Positions 7,588-14,319 of a stretch of 14,319 nucleotides of DNA are shown here, piece by piece. The stretch is from positions 1 through 14,319 of the forward strand of contig USSL01000024.1 of NCBI GenBank assembly GCA_900557175.1. Reading direction: 5' to 3'. Source of the DNA: an uncultured Eubacteriales bacterium. GTDB lineage: Bacteria; Bacillota; Clostridia; Lachnospirales; Lachnospiraceae. The notes beneath the pieces were generated by a model, which did not search any database, was not told where the DNA came from, and saw nothing but the letters and a program-made list of their open reading frames with translations. Each line of letters starts with the position of its first letter. Position 1 is the stretch's first letter. Both the position numbers and the translations under genes were made by a program.

Positions 7588-8625
7588 TTATTTTGATTTT
7601 GCCTTTGTCCAAAGGTCGGCAAAAAGCGATTTAATCTCCGGCTGCTGGTTGTGAAAAACCTCGTCCTTATCACTCTCTCTGGGCGCATAAGCCGAAATGC
7701 CCTCATAATCACTGACAAGCATTTCCTCATAAGCTCCCGTCACCGCCGATGTATAGCCGACTTCCGATGTATTTGCCGTGGCATGAGCCTCGTCTAACAT
7801 AAAATCAATGAAAGCATACGCCAGATCGTCATTCTGACATTTTTCGGAAATAACCATGGCATCATACCACCGGTTTGTCCCCTCCTCAGGCACATAAAAT
7901 TTAAGATTTTCATTTTCTGTCATCATATAGGCGGCATCTCCGGAATAAACGACAGCCATAGCCCGGTTGCCGGCAAGCATGTTATCCATAATCTCATCAC
8001 CGCCGTAAATCGGATCCATCGTCTCCTTTTGGCGCAGAAGCCAGTCATAAGCTTCCTGAATCTCCTTCTCATCGGTCGTATTCATGGAATAGCCGAGCGC
8101 CTTTAGAGCAACCATAAAGGAATCCCGCTCGGAATCATACATATAGAGATTGCCCTTATACTTTTCATTCATAAGAATATTCCAGCCAGCAGAAAGATCG
8201 GCCTCATCGACAACATTTTCATCATATAAAATACCGACATTCCCCCAAAAATAAGGCACGGAATAAACGTTGCCCGGATCGTAGGCCTGATTCATCACCT
8301 CCGGCATCAGGTTATCCTTATTTGAAAGTCTGTCCCAGTCAATGGGCTTTAATGCCTTTTCTTCAATAAGACGCTCAATCATATAATCAGACGGCACAAG
8401 CACATCGTAAAACTCGCCGCTGTTAATCTTTGTATACATCATTTCATTAGACTCAAAGGTCTCATAAATAATTTTGCAGTCGTATTTTTCTTTAAATTCC
8501 TGAAGTAAATCCTGGTCGATATATTCGCCTGCATTGTATATTTTTAATTTCGGTTTGGAGCTGCCGCAGCCGGCTAAAAGCCCTGCGGCTAAAATTATCA
8601 AACCGCCGGTTATGAACTTTTTCAT
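7588..8625 (-). CDS. potD: Polyamine ABC transporter substrate-binding lipoprotein PotD
   Basis: Extracellular lipoprotein that captures spermidine or putrescine and delivers it to the PotBC channel. A signal peptide with lipobox LAGC puts the lipid-anchored cysteine at residue 20. The mature part follows the PotD pattern from start to end: NAGEYID, ETFESNEMMY, VPSDYM, YSVPYFWG, and RWYDAMVI near residue 252. Aligned by eye with E. coli PotD as I remember it, Glu34, Tyr35, Tyr81, Trp253 and Asp255 match ligand-contacting residues. Other contacts differ: Trp to Ala32, Asp to Ser165, Glu to Asp168, Trp to Tyr227. This suggests altered polyamine preference. The length of 345 residues is normal. 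Its ATG directly abuts the potC stop codon, with GAGG inside the end of potC. Last gene of the operon; no clear terminator follows. Confidence 0.94.
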   Translation of the reverse strand: MKKFITGGLIILAAGLLAGCGSSKPKLKIYNAGEYIDQDLLQEFKEKYDCKIIYETFESNEMMYTKINSGEFYDVLVPSDYMIERLIEEKALKPIDWDRLSNKDNLMPEVMNQAYDPGNVYSVPYFWGNVGILYDENVVDEADLSAGWNILMNEKYKGNLYMYDSERDSFMVALKALGYSMNTTDEKEIQEAYDWLLRQKETMDPIYGGDEIMDNMLAGNRAMAVVYSGDAAYMMTENENLKFYVPEEGTNRWYDAMVISEKCQNDDLAYAFIDFMLDEAHATANTSEVGYTSAVTGAYEEMLVSDYEGISAYAPRESDKDEVFHNQQPEIKSLFADLWTKAKSK

Positions 8626-9429
8626 CTACGCTTCTTCCTCTAACTTTTTTGATTTACTTTTCTTAATCGCCGGAATCACATTCACCACAAGAACGACAAC
8701 TGCGATAACTGCAATCACAATCGTCGAAAGAGCATTGATTGTCGGATTCATGCGCTTTGACATATTATAAACAACAATCGAAATATTTTTAACGCCGTTG
8801 CCCGTCACAAAATATGAAATAACAAAATCATCGAAGGACATTGTGAAAGCCAAAAGCGCTCCTGCAAAAACGCCCTGACGAATCATCGGTATAATAACTT
8901 TGATGAGCGCCTGAAACGGTGTCGCCCCCAAGTCCATTGCCGCATTGGCAAGGTTCGGATCAAGCACCTTCACTTTCGGGTAAACGCTTGTAATGACGTA
9001 CGGCGTACAAAACATAATGTGTGCCAAAAGCATTGTGACATAGCCCTTAGGCACCGTCAGCGCTGTAAATAAAAGCATAACGCCAATGGCTGTCACAATT
9101 TCAGGATTTAAAATCGGAAAATTATTTACATTTAATAAATATTCCCTCATAAATTTTTTCGACTTACTGAGGCCGATAGCTGTCAGTGTCCCCAAAACTG
9201 TCGAAATCGCCGTCGCTAAAAGAGCAATCGTCACCGATACAAAAACAGCTGACATAATCTCGTAATTATCCATCAGCTCCTCGTACCACCGGAGTGAAAA
9301 GCCTGTAAAGTTTGACAGTGATTTTGACGAATTAAATGAAAATACCATCATGACGACAATCGGCAGATAGAAAAATAAAAAGCATAAGGCAACGTAAAAC
9401 CTTGAGAAAAATTTTTTAAGTCCCCGCAT
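8626..9429 (-). CDS. potC: Polyamine ABC transporter permease PotC
   Basis: Second channel subunit of the spermidine/putrescine importer, in the cytoplasmic membrane. About six hydrophobic segments are visible, near residues 11-32, 60-87, 110-126, 130-150, 186-206 and 234-253. The EAA-type loop that docks on the ATPase is ANAAMDLGATPFQALIKVI (residues 161-179). PotC-type features include FNSSKS after the first helix and SFDDFVISYFVTG (about 198-210). The 267-residue length is normal. It begins one base after the potB stop codon and carries AAGGAGG inside the end of potB, so the two are translated together. Its stop codon touches the potD start codon. Confidence 0.94.
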   Translation of the reverse strand: MRGLKKFFSRFYVALCFLFFYLPIVVMMVFSFNSSKSLSNFTGFSLRWYEELMDNYEIMSAVFVSVTIALLATAISTVLGTLTAIGLSKSKKFMREYLLNVNNFPILNPEIVTAIGVMLLFTALTVPKGYVTMLLAHIMFCTPYVITSVYPKVKVLDPNLANAAMDLGATPFQALIKVIIPMIRQGVFAGALLAFTMSFDDFVISYFVTGNGVKNISIVVYNMSKRMNPTINALSTIVIAVIAVVVLVVNVIPAIKKSKSKKLEEEA

Positions 9430-9430
9430 C

Positions 9431-10252
9431 TTAATCCGCCTCCTTAATGTCTATCTTTTTCATAAGCCGCATACCGAAAATAATAATGACGGCAAGGATC
9501 ATCGAAATGGCGCTGCCGAAATTCCAGTCGCCGACAGTAACAAACTGGTTCTCTATAAGATTTCCGATAAGCACGTACTGACCGCCGCCCAAAAGCTTCG
9601 GTATGACAAAAGTAGATATGGACATTAAAAATACCATAATAATACCATTTAAAACACCCGGTATGGAAAGCTTCCACACAACCTTTCTGAATGTCTGAAG
9701 CTTGTTGGCGCCAAGGTCATAAGCCGCCTCAATGAGCGACTTGTCCATTTTATTTAAGGACGTGTGAATCGGTATAATCATAAACGGCAGGAAATTGCAG
9801 ACAAGTCCTAAAATCACCGAAAAATCCGTGTACATCATCGTTACCGGTTCAAAGCCGAGCCGCTTTAAAATGCCGTTGATAATACCATTGTCCGATAAAA
9901 TATTCATCCATGCATAGGTTCTTAAAAGCATATTGAACCACATCGGCACGGTCACCGCAAGAATGAGCATATCCTGCACCTTGTCGCTGCATTTTGAAAT
10001 AATATAGGCCATCGGATAACCTGCCAAAAGACAGATGCCCGTTGAAATGACACCAAGCTTTATGGACTTTAAAAAGACACTTAAGTATGTCGGCTCTACA
10101 AAACGGGCGAAGTTTTCCAAAGAAAACTGCCACGAAGCCACATCATTCCCCTTTGTTGTAAAGGCGTAAAGCACGATCATTAAAAGCGGGATGACAATCA
10201 TCACTGCCGACCATATAAGATAAGGCTTTGTAAAATGTTTAAAGTGTTTCAT
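9431..10252 (-). CDS. potB: Polyamine ABC transporter permease PotB
   Basis: First channel subunit of the polyamine importer. Hydrophobic segments lie near residues 13-33, 62-85, 96-118, 143-165, 201-222 and 248-263. The EAA loop reads IEAAYDLGANKLQTFRKVV (174-192), the contact point for PotA. The PotB-type segments MWFNMLLRTYAWM (about 104-116) and STFVIPKLLGGG (213-224) support PotB rather than PotC. The length is 273 residues. Its start codon overlaps the potA stop codon in a TGATG junction with GGGGAA just upstream, a sign of translational coupling. Confidence 0.94.
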   Translation of the reverse strand: MKHFKHFTKPYLIWSAVMIVIPLLMIVLYAFTTKGNDVASWQFSLENFARFVEPTYLSVFLKSIKLGVISTGICLLAGYPMAYIISKCSDKVQDMLILAVTVPMWFNMLLRTYAWMNILSDNGIINGILKRLGFEPVTMMYTDFSVILGLVCNFLPFMIIPIHTSLNKMDKSLIEAAYDLGANKLQTFRKVVWKLSIPGVLNGIIMVFLMSISTFVIPKLLGGGQYVLIGNLIENQFVTVGDWNFGSAISMILAVIIIFGMRLMKKIDIKEAD

Positions 10253-11295
10253 CAGTAATTCCCCATTCTGTACATGACGTGAATATCCTCAGGTCCAAGC
10301 TTCAGACCGACAAAAAGTCCCGGCTTTGCATAGTCTGTTGTGTGGACGAGGTAATCCCGTTTTTTTGTTTCCACAACAATTTCATAGTGGACACCCTTAA
10401 AGGTCACAGACTTCACCGTTCCTGTAATTTTTGCTTCTTCCGGCGCTACGATATCCAAATCCTCAGGACGCAGCACAACTTCAATCGGTTCATTATCCTC
10501 AAAGCCTTTGTCGACACATTCAAATTCAACACCGTCAAACTCAACAAGAAAATCCTTAATCATCGTGCCCTCAATAATATTAGACTCTCCGATAAATGAA
10601 GCGACAAAACGGTTTTCCGGCTCATTGTAAATGTCTGTCGGCGTTCCGATCTGCTGGATAATGCCGTCATTCATAACAACAATCGTATCCGACATGGAGA
10701 GTGCCTCCTCCTGATCGTGAGTGACAAAAATAAATGTAATTCCTGTTTCCTTCTGAATCTTCTTAAGCTCCGCCTGCATTTCCTTGCGCATCTTCGCGTC
10801 AAGAGCACCCAAAGGCTCGTCCAAAAGAAGTACCTTCGGCTCGTTGACAAGGGCGCGGGCAATAGCGACGCGCTGCTGCTGACCGCCGGAAAGCAGCGTC
10901 ACATTTTTCTTTTCATAGCCGGAAAGCCCGACCATCTTAAGCATCTGTTTGACTTTTTCTTTAATAACTTTTTTGTCTGTTTTCTTAAGATTTAAACCGA
11001 ATGCGATATTGTCAAACACATTCATATGCGGAAAAAGCGCATACTTCTGAAAAACTGTATTGACTTCCCGTTTGTATGGCGGCAGCTTTGATATATCCCG
11101 GCCGTTAAAAAGCACCTCCCCTGAGCTTGCCTCCTCAAAACCTGCGATAATTCTTAAGGTCGTCGTCTTTCCGCAGCCGCTCGGCCCCAAAAGTGTTAAA
11201 AATTCATTCTCGTAAATGTCTAAGTTAATGCCTCTTAAAACCTGCTGATCTTCAAAATTCTTCGTCAGGTTTTTTAATTCAATCAGCTTTTTCAT
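10252..11295 (-). CDS. potA: Polyamine ABC transporter ATP-binding protein PotA
   Basis: ATPase that powers the PotBC channel from the cytoplasmic side. All ABC motifs are intact: Walker [10 protein letters not shown] (residues 37-45), Q-loop Gln83, signature LSGGQQQR (135-142), Walker B VLLLDEP (155-161), D-loop ALDA and switch His193 in [12 protein letters not shown]-terminal TOBE-type regulatory domain occupies about residues 240-345, as in PotA and MalK. The 347-residue length is a little below the 370-380 of E. coli PotA. GGGAGG lies nine bases before the ATG at 11295. The gene follows the regulator by 15 bases and overlaps potB by one base at the junction. Confidence 0.95.
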   Translation of the reverse strand: MKKLIELKNLTKNFEDQQVLRGINLDIYENEFLTLLGPSGCGKTTTLRIIAGFEEASSGEVLFNGRDISKLPPYKREVNTVFQKYALFPHMNVFDNIAFGLNLKKTDKKVIKEKVKQMLKMVGLSGYEKKNVTLLSGGQQQRVAIARALVNEPKVLLLDEPLGALDAKMRKEMQAELKKIQKETGITFIFVTHDQEEALSMSDTIVVMNDGIIQQIGTPTDIYNEPENRFVASFIGESNIIEGTMIKDFLVEFDGVEFECVDKGFEDNEPIEVVLRPEDLDIVAPEEAKITGTVKSVTFKGVHYEIVVETKKRDYLVHTTDYAKPGLFVGLKLGPEDIHVMYRMGNY

Positions 11296-11310
11296 CCTAT
11301 TTTCCTCCCG

Positions 11311-11844
11311 TCAAAATGTCGGCGGTGTGGATACCCACAGCACACGGGCATCCATATCCCAGTCATTGGATAAATAATGTGCCTTATCGCCCTTAATATA
11401 AAATGTTTGTCCTCTTTTAACAATCAATTCTTTTTCTCCGTAATGAAGCTTTATCTTTCCCTGAAGCACATAGCCAAACTCCTCGCCCTCATTTGGACGG
11501 ATTTCCTCAGAGCTGCCCCCGCGCTTCAAATGAATAAGAATCGGCTCCATCTTATTTTTCTGTGCGTTTGGCACGACATAATAAATATTATAGTCATCCT
11601 GAAAGTTTTCAAAAAAATCATTGGCTGTAAAGACAAGCTTTTCATCCTTTTCCTCTGAAAAAAACTCTCCAAGCGTTGTTCCCAGCGCCTCGAGAATATC
11701 CTCCAGAGTCGCAATAGACGGCGATGTAAGATTTCTCTCTACCTGCGACAAAAAGCCCTTTGTCAGCTCGCTTCTGTTGGCAAGCTCCTCCAATGTCAGC
11801 TGGTTTTTAATACGAAGCTGCTTTATCTTTTCTCCTATCTGCAT
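11311..11844 (-). CDS. XRE-family helix-turn-helix regulator with C-terminal cupin domain, likely regulator of the pot operon
   Basis: Transcription regulator with an N-terminal XRE-type DNA-binding domain (about residues 5-60, helix-turn-helix LTLEELANRSELTKGFLSQVER at 16-37, split here as visible positions only) and a C-terminal cupin fold (about 100-175, with GEEFGYVLQGKIKLHYG and the closing FYIKGDKAHYL). Relatives of this PuuR-like type often sit first in polyamine transport operons in Firmicutes. The ATG at 11844 is chosen over 11919: AAAGGAG lies seven bases upstream, whereas the longer start would overlap the -10 box. The protein is then 177 residues, the usual size. Two palindromes sharing an 11-base core flank its promoter, so self-repression with polyamine as cue is plausible. 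The ligand is inferred from context. Confidence 0.9.
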   Translation of the reverse strand: MQIGEKIKQLRIKNQLTLEELANRSELTKGFLSQVERNLTSPSIATLEDILEALGTTLGEFFSEEKDEKLVFTANDFFENFQDDYNIYYVVPNAQKNKMEPILIHLKRGGSSEEIRPNEGEEFGYVLQGKIKLHYGEKELIVKRGQTFYIKGDKAHYLSNDWDMDARVLWVSTPPTF

Positions 11845-11890
11845 AATATCTCCTTTCCCAGAGCCTCCGGTTCTGACAGATAAGTATGTG

Positions 11891-11905
11891 TAAACAAAAA
11901 GTTTA
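11891..11905. promoter_or_regulatory. Candidate operator 1 of the pot operon regulator
   Basis: TAAAC-AAAAA-GTTTA is a perfect five-base inverted repeat about 19 bases downstream of the -10 box, within the predicted leader. Its core ACAAAAAGTTT (11894-11904) recurs exactly in the second palindrome at 11961-11976. Confidence 0.55.
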
Positions 11906-11923
11906 TTTTTAGCAAACAACCTT

Positions 11924-11951
11924 ATTATACACAGACCGCCGAAAAAATCAA
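11924..11951 (-). promoter_or_regulatory. Sigma-A-like promoter of the pot operon
   Basis: On the - strand TTGATT (11951-11946) is followed after 16 bases by a perfect TATAAT (11929-11924). Transcription would start near 11917, about 73 bases before the regulator ATG at 11844. It lies between the two candidate operators. Confidence 0.7.
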
Positions 11952-12004
11952 GTAATTTTATACAAAAAGTTTTGTATTTGTAAACCTATGATTTCCGGCG
12001 GTCT
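11933..12004. repeat. 72-bp inverted repeat enclosing operator 2 and the -35 box
   Basis: AGACCGCC (11933-11940) pairs perfectly with GGCGGTCT (11997-12004). After a small internal loop, AAATCA (11945-11950) pairs with TGATTT (11989-11994). The 7-2-7 palindrome lies in the loop. No T run follows either arm directly, so it does not look like an ordinary terminator, although it is the only large structure after the gene at 12057-12488. Confidence 0.6.
11961..11976. promoter_or_regulatory. Candidate operator 2 of the pot operon regulator
   Basis: TACAAAA-AG-TTTTGTA is a perfect 7-2-7 palindrome just upstream of the -35 box. It contains the same 11-base core as the palindrome at 11891-11905, 68 bases away. 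An additional TGTAAAC copy lies beside each palindrome (11889-11895 and 11979-11985). Confidence 0.55.
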
Positions 12005-12056
12005 AAAATCTGCTTTTTTGACGGCCGCGCCGCCCGCTTCTGCCGCTCTGACGTTC

Positions 12057-12488
12057 TTAAAATCCGCCGCGCATTTTACGTGCCTTGATTCTGAAATATC
12101 TGCGCCTGCGGCTGTATATTTCACCGCATAAAATAACCCATATAAGATTATCAAGCCAGCTCTCCATCCCCCTGCAGCTGACACAGTGGCCGCCCATCTT
12201 AAACTGTTCATCCTCCTCAAGCACCGGACGATACATATTTTCAAGGTAGGACGCCTTTTCCTTCACCTTTGCCGCGGTCTCATAAAGCGCCTGTTTGTCG
12301 GGACATTCATCAAACATAAAACTTCCCTCGTATTCAAGCTTGTCACATTCCTCCGTCACATAAGCTGAAATTTCCATGCTCATCGGCATAAAAAGCCGTT
12401 TCATGTAGCTTAAATCGCCGCGGCTGCGCACCCCGTCATCGTCCATCTCCTCATCCTTCATCCACGGCATCTGACCTGTCTTTTCCAT
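12057..12488 (-). CDS. Conserved-looking protein of unknown function, 143 aa
   Basis: I do not recognise a function. The N-terminus is acidic (DEEMDDDGV, 12-20). The middle holds EECDKLEYEGSFMFDECPD (47-64 region, given in part), which resembles a motif I recall from small uncharacterised Lachnospiraceae proteins. Residues 66-92 are rich in charged and helix-forming residues. A CxxC pair (Cys102, Cys105) is followed by a hydrophobic stretch WLDNLIWVILCG (111-122) and a strongly basic tail (RRRRYFRIKARKMR). No signal peptide is seen; a single membrane-touching helix with a basic cytoplasmic tail is possible. The ribosome binding site is modest (GGGGAAG four bases before the ATG, GGGAGAAG further up), and the ATG at 12470 is an alternative. 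It is divergent from malQ and about 210 bases upstream of the pot regulator. No clear terminator lies between, so read-through into the pot genes is possible. Confidence 0.75.
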   Translation of the reverse strand: MEKTGQMPWMKDEEMDDDGVRSRGDLSYMKRLFMPMSMEISAYVTEECDKLEYEGSFMFDECPDKQALYETAAKVKEKASYLENMYRPVLEEDEQFKMGGHCVSCRGMESWLDNLIWVILCGEIYSRRRRYFRIKARKMRGGF

Positions 12489-12545
12489 ATAGCTTCCCCA
12501 ATCTTCTCCCTTTACTATTCATGCTATGCAAAAGTACTGCCGGTG

Positions 12546-12554
12546 TGCTATACT
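12546..12554 (+). promoter_or_regulatory. Extended -10 promoter of malQ
   Basis: TG-C-TATACT (12546-12554) matches an extended -10 element. The -35 region upstream is poor (TATGCA at 12525-12530 with an 18-base spacer), consistent with reliance on the TGn element. Transcription would start near 12561, about 50 bases before the ATG. Confidence 0.55.
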
Positions 12555-12567
12555 AAAAGACAGATGC

Positions 12568-12589
12568 GGGCTCAAAAGCTTTGACGCCC
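12568..12589 (+). promoter_or_regulatory. Hairpin in the malQ leader
   Basis: GGGC-TCAAA (12568-12576) pairs with TTTGA-C-GCCC (12580-12589) around a three-base loop with one bulged C. A T5 run (12595-12599) follows and leads straight into the ribosome binding site GGAGG (12600-12604). It could act as an attenuator or RNA-stabilising stem; no function is proven by the sequence. Confidence 0.45.
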
Positions 12590-12612
12590 CGATATTTTTG
12601 GAGGTTTTAGTT

Positions 12613-14133
12613 ATGGAAAGTTCAAAAAATACTTTCGTCCGTTATTCGGGAATTTTAGTTCATCCGACGTCCTTCCCGTCCCCCTACGGTATTGGTGATT
12701 TGGGACCGGGTGCTTACGAATTTATTGATTTTCTCAAAGAAGCCGGACAGACGCTTTGGCAATGCCTGCCCCTCGGTCCTACAGGCTTCGGAGATTCGCC
12801 GTACCAGTCATTTTCATCTTTTGCGGGACAGCCGCTCATTATCAGCCCGGACAAGCTGATTGAAGCAGACCTTCTCACAAAAGAGGATCTATGCGACTGT
12901 CCGTCGTGGGACGACACGGCTGTAGATTACGGTCCCGCGATTGAATATAAAACAGCACTCCTTAAGACAGCCTATGAATATTTTAAAGAAAGTACGGATG
13001 CAGCGCTTCATAAGGACTATAACAGCTTCTGCAAAAAATCTGCCGGCTGGCTTGATGACTATGCCCTTTTTATGGCACTTAAAAATCTGCATCACGGCGC
13101 TTCATGGCTCGAATGGGAAGAAAAGTATAAATTTTTGACAGCTGACGCAAAAAAAGAAGCGCTAACGCTTTGTTCCGACGATATCGGCTACTACAAATTT
13201 ATACAGTTTATTTTTGAAATACAGTGGCATCAGCTAAAAGACTATGCCAATGCCGCCGGCATTAAAATTATCGGTGATATTCCGATTTTCGTATCGCCGG
13301 ACAGCGCTGATGTATGGGCACATAAAGAATTATTTGAGCTTGACACAAAAGGCTTCCCGAAAAATGTTGCCGGTGTACCGCCGGATTATTTCAGCGCAAC
13401 AGGCCAGCTTTGGGGAAATCCTCTCTATCTGTGGAGCGCCCATAAAAAAACCGGCTATGAATGGTGGTGTGAGCGTATCGCCCGCCAGCTTTCCCTGACC
13501 GACTACTTAAGAATCGATCACTTCAGAGGTTTTGCCGCCTACTGGTCCGTACCTTACGGCGAAGAAACAGCCATTAACGGCAAGTGGATTAAAGGTCCTG
13601 GCGCAGCCTTATTTAAGTCGGCAGAAAAAGCCTGCAAAAAGCCGCTGCCGATTTTTGCCGAAGACCTTGGCATTATTACAGACGATGTGGAAGCACTGCG
13701 CGACAAGCTTGGTTTTCCGGGTATGCGTGTATTGCAGTTTGGTTTTGAAAATTCCGAAGAAAACAGCTTCCTGCCGCATCAGTTTATTAAAAACTGTATT
13801 TGCTACACCGGAACCCACGACAACGATACAACGCGCAGCTGGTATGAGCATACAACCGAAAAAGTCCGTGACAAAGTGCGCCGCTACTTTAACTGTGACG
13901 GCAGCATTATCACATGGGATTTCATCAGAGGCGCTATTGCCTCCACGGCAAAATATGCCATTTTCCCGCTTCAGGATTTGTTTGGCTTAGACAGCAGCGC
14001 GCGCATGAACACACCGGGAAAAGCTTCCGGAAACTGGGCATGGCGCTATACATCGAATATGCTGACAGAAAATCTGGCAAATCAGCTTAAAAGCACATGC
14101 ATCCTTTTCGGCAGAACGGGGGATGAAGTATGA
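12613..14133 (+). CDS. malQ: 4-alpha-glucanotransferase (amylomaltase, GH77)
   Basis: Cytoplasmic enzyme that moves alpha-1,4-glucan segments between maltodextrins, used in maltose/starch breakdown and glycogen turnover. All GH77 marks are present: start RYSGILVHPTSFPSPYGIGDLG, DIPIFVSPDSADVW (from residue 222), nucleophile Asp302 in LRIDHFRG, acid/base Glu350 in FAEDLG and Asp403 in THDNDT. These line up closely with the catalytic residues of Thermus amylomaltase (293, 340 and 395, from memory). The 506-residue length is typical and no extra N-terminal domain is present. The ATG at 12613 is preferred to 12526: GGAGG lies eight bases upstream and the conserved domain begins right after it, while the longer start would precede the promoter. 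Its stop codon overlaps the next gene's start in ATGA. Confidence 0.96.
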   Translation: MESSKNTFVRYSGILVHPTSFPSPYGIGDLGPGAYEFIDFLKEAGQTLWQCLPLGPTGFGDSPYQSFSSFAGQPLIISPDKLIEADLLTKEDLCDCPSWDDTAVDYGPAIEYKTALLKTAYEYFKESTDAALHKDYNSFCKKSAGWLDDYALFMALKNLHHGASWLEWEEKYKFLTADAKKEALTLCSDDIGYYKFIQFIFEIQWHQLKDYANAAGIKIIGDIPIFVSPDSADVWAHKELFELDTKGFPKNVAGVPPDYFSATGQLWGNPLYLWSAHKKTGYEWWCERIARQLSLTDYLRIDHFRGFAAYWSVPYGEETAINGKWIKGPGAALFKSAEKACKKPLPIFAEDLGIITDDVEALRDKLGFPGMRVLQFGFENSEENSFLPHQFIKNCICYTGTHDNDTTRSWYEHTTEKVRDKVRRYFNCDGSIITWDFIRGAIASTAKYAIFPLQDLFGLDSSARMNTPGKASGNWAWRYTSNMLTENLANQLKSTCILFGRTGDEV

Positions 14134-14319
14134 TTAAGTTTATTACTTGTATTCTTTTCATTGTTTTAGTATTTTTTATAAGTCTGCCTCAGTTTCTTAT
14201 TTATGCAATTATGAGAAAGTTTAACCCGCAGGCAAGCGCCAAAGCTTCCCAGCGCTTTATTTCATGGGTATTTACAGTGATTCGCAAAATCACAGGCGTA
14301 AAAGTCATTGTCAAAGGTC
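14130..14319 (+). CDS. plsC: Probable 1-acyl-sn-glycerol-3-phosphate acyltransferase, 5' part, cut by the window edge
   Basis: The first 63 codons of a gene running off the right edge. Residues 3-27 form one hydrophobic membrane segment, followed by RKFNPQASAKASQRFISWVF and then ITGVKVIVKG. A membrane anchor followed by a G(V)KV.V.G strand just ahead of where the HX4D catalytic motif would lie is typical of PlsC, which makes phosphatidic acid from lysophosphatidic acid at the membrane. The catalytic motif itself is outside the window, so the call rests on the N-terminal pattern. The start codon overlaps the malQ stop codon by four bases (ATGA), with GGGGGATG just upstream inside malQ, so translation is probably coupled. 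Confidence 0.65.
   Translation, partial: MIKFITCILFIVLVFFISLPQFLIYAIMRKFNPQASAKASQRFISWVFTVIRKITGVKVIVKG

Noticed and set aside
11845..11919. Longer N-terminus for the XRE-cupin regulator (start at 11919)
   Set aside because: The added 25 residues overlap operator 1 and start upstream of the likely transcript start; the ATG at 11844 has a strong AAAGGAG.
11948..12244. 98-codon open frame on the - strand overlapping the end of the unknown gene
   Set aside because: It overlaps the better-supported 143-residue frame, has no ribosome binding site, and covers the inverted repeat and operator.
12526..12612. Longer N-terminus for MalQ (start at 12526)
   Set aside because: It lies upstream of the predicted promoter and lacks a ribosome binding site; the added residues do not resemble GH77 proteins.
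1..14319. Defence system, phage, insertion sequence, CRISPR array or tRNA
   Set aside because: No transposase, integrase, nuclease, regularly spaced repeats or cloverleaf pattern was seen on either strand; all larger genes have ordinary metabolic or transport assignments except the 143-residue protein.

Overview
The window reads as chromosomal DNA of a low-to-moderate-GC Gram-positive anaerobe of the Clostridia, most likely Lachnospiraceae. This is inferred from the overall gene styles, AGGAGG-type ribosome binding sites, sigma-A-like promoters, a c-di-AMP receptor-family protein, an Fe-S cysteine desulfidase, and a purine pathway in which IMP cyclohydrolase is a separate PurO-type protein rather than part of a fused PurH. 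No phage, transposon, CRISPR, tRNA or rRNA was found, and no gap between genes exceeds 300 bases. Most of the window looks like core metabolism and transport rather than an accessory island.

Layout, left to right. Bases 1-104 hold two terminators, one for a rightward gene off the left edge and one for the leftward L-cysteine desulfidase-family gene (105-1481). The desulfidase has its own promoter and carries a small tandem-repeat insertion. A long-loop hairpin (1708-1761) ends the next leftward unit. That unit pairs a 1092-residue FtsX/MacB-type ABC permease (2131-5409) with a downstream DarA/PstA-family gene (1767-2105), 25 bases away. No ABC ATPase lies nearby.

A second leftward unit makes the last two steps of IMP synthesis: a PurO-type IMP cyclohydrolase (6747-7460) followed by a stand-alone AICAR transformylase (5552-6730), ended by a strong hairpin. 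Upstream is a tightly packed polyamine uptake operon: an XRE-cupin regulator, then the PotA ATPase, PotB and PotC permeases and PotD lipoprotein (11844 down to 7588). The regulator's promoter region has two palindromes sharing an 11-base core, candidate operators for autoregulation, all set around a larger 72-base inverted repeat. A small conserved-looking protein of unknown function (12057-12488) lies further upstream.

The only rightward genes are malQ (4-alpha-glucanotransferase, 12613-14133) and the start of a PlsC-like acyltransferase (14130 to the right edge), overlapping by four bases. No clear new multi-gene system is visible. The most testable leads are the paired operators of the polyamine operon, the divergent DarA-family protein next to an orphan permease, the altered PotD ligand pocket, and the unknown 143-residue protein.
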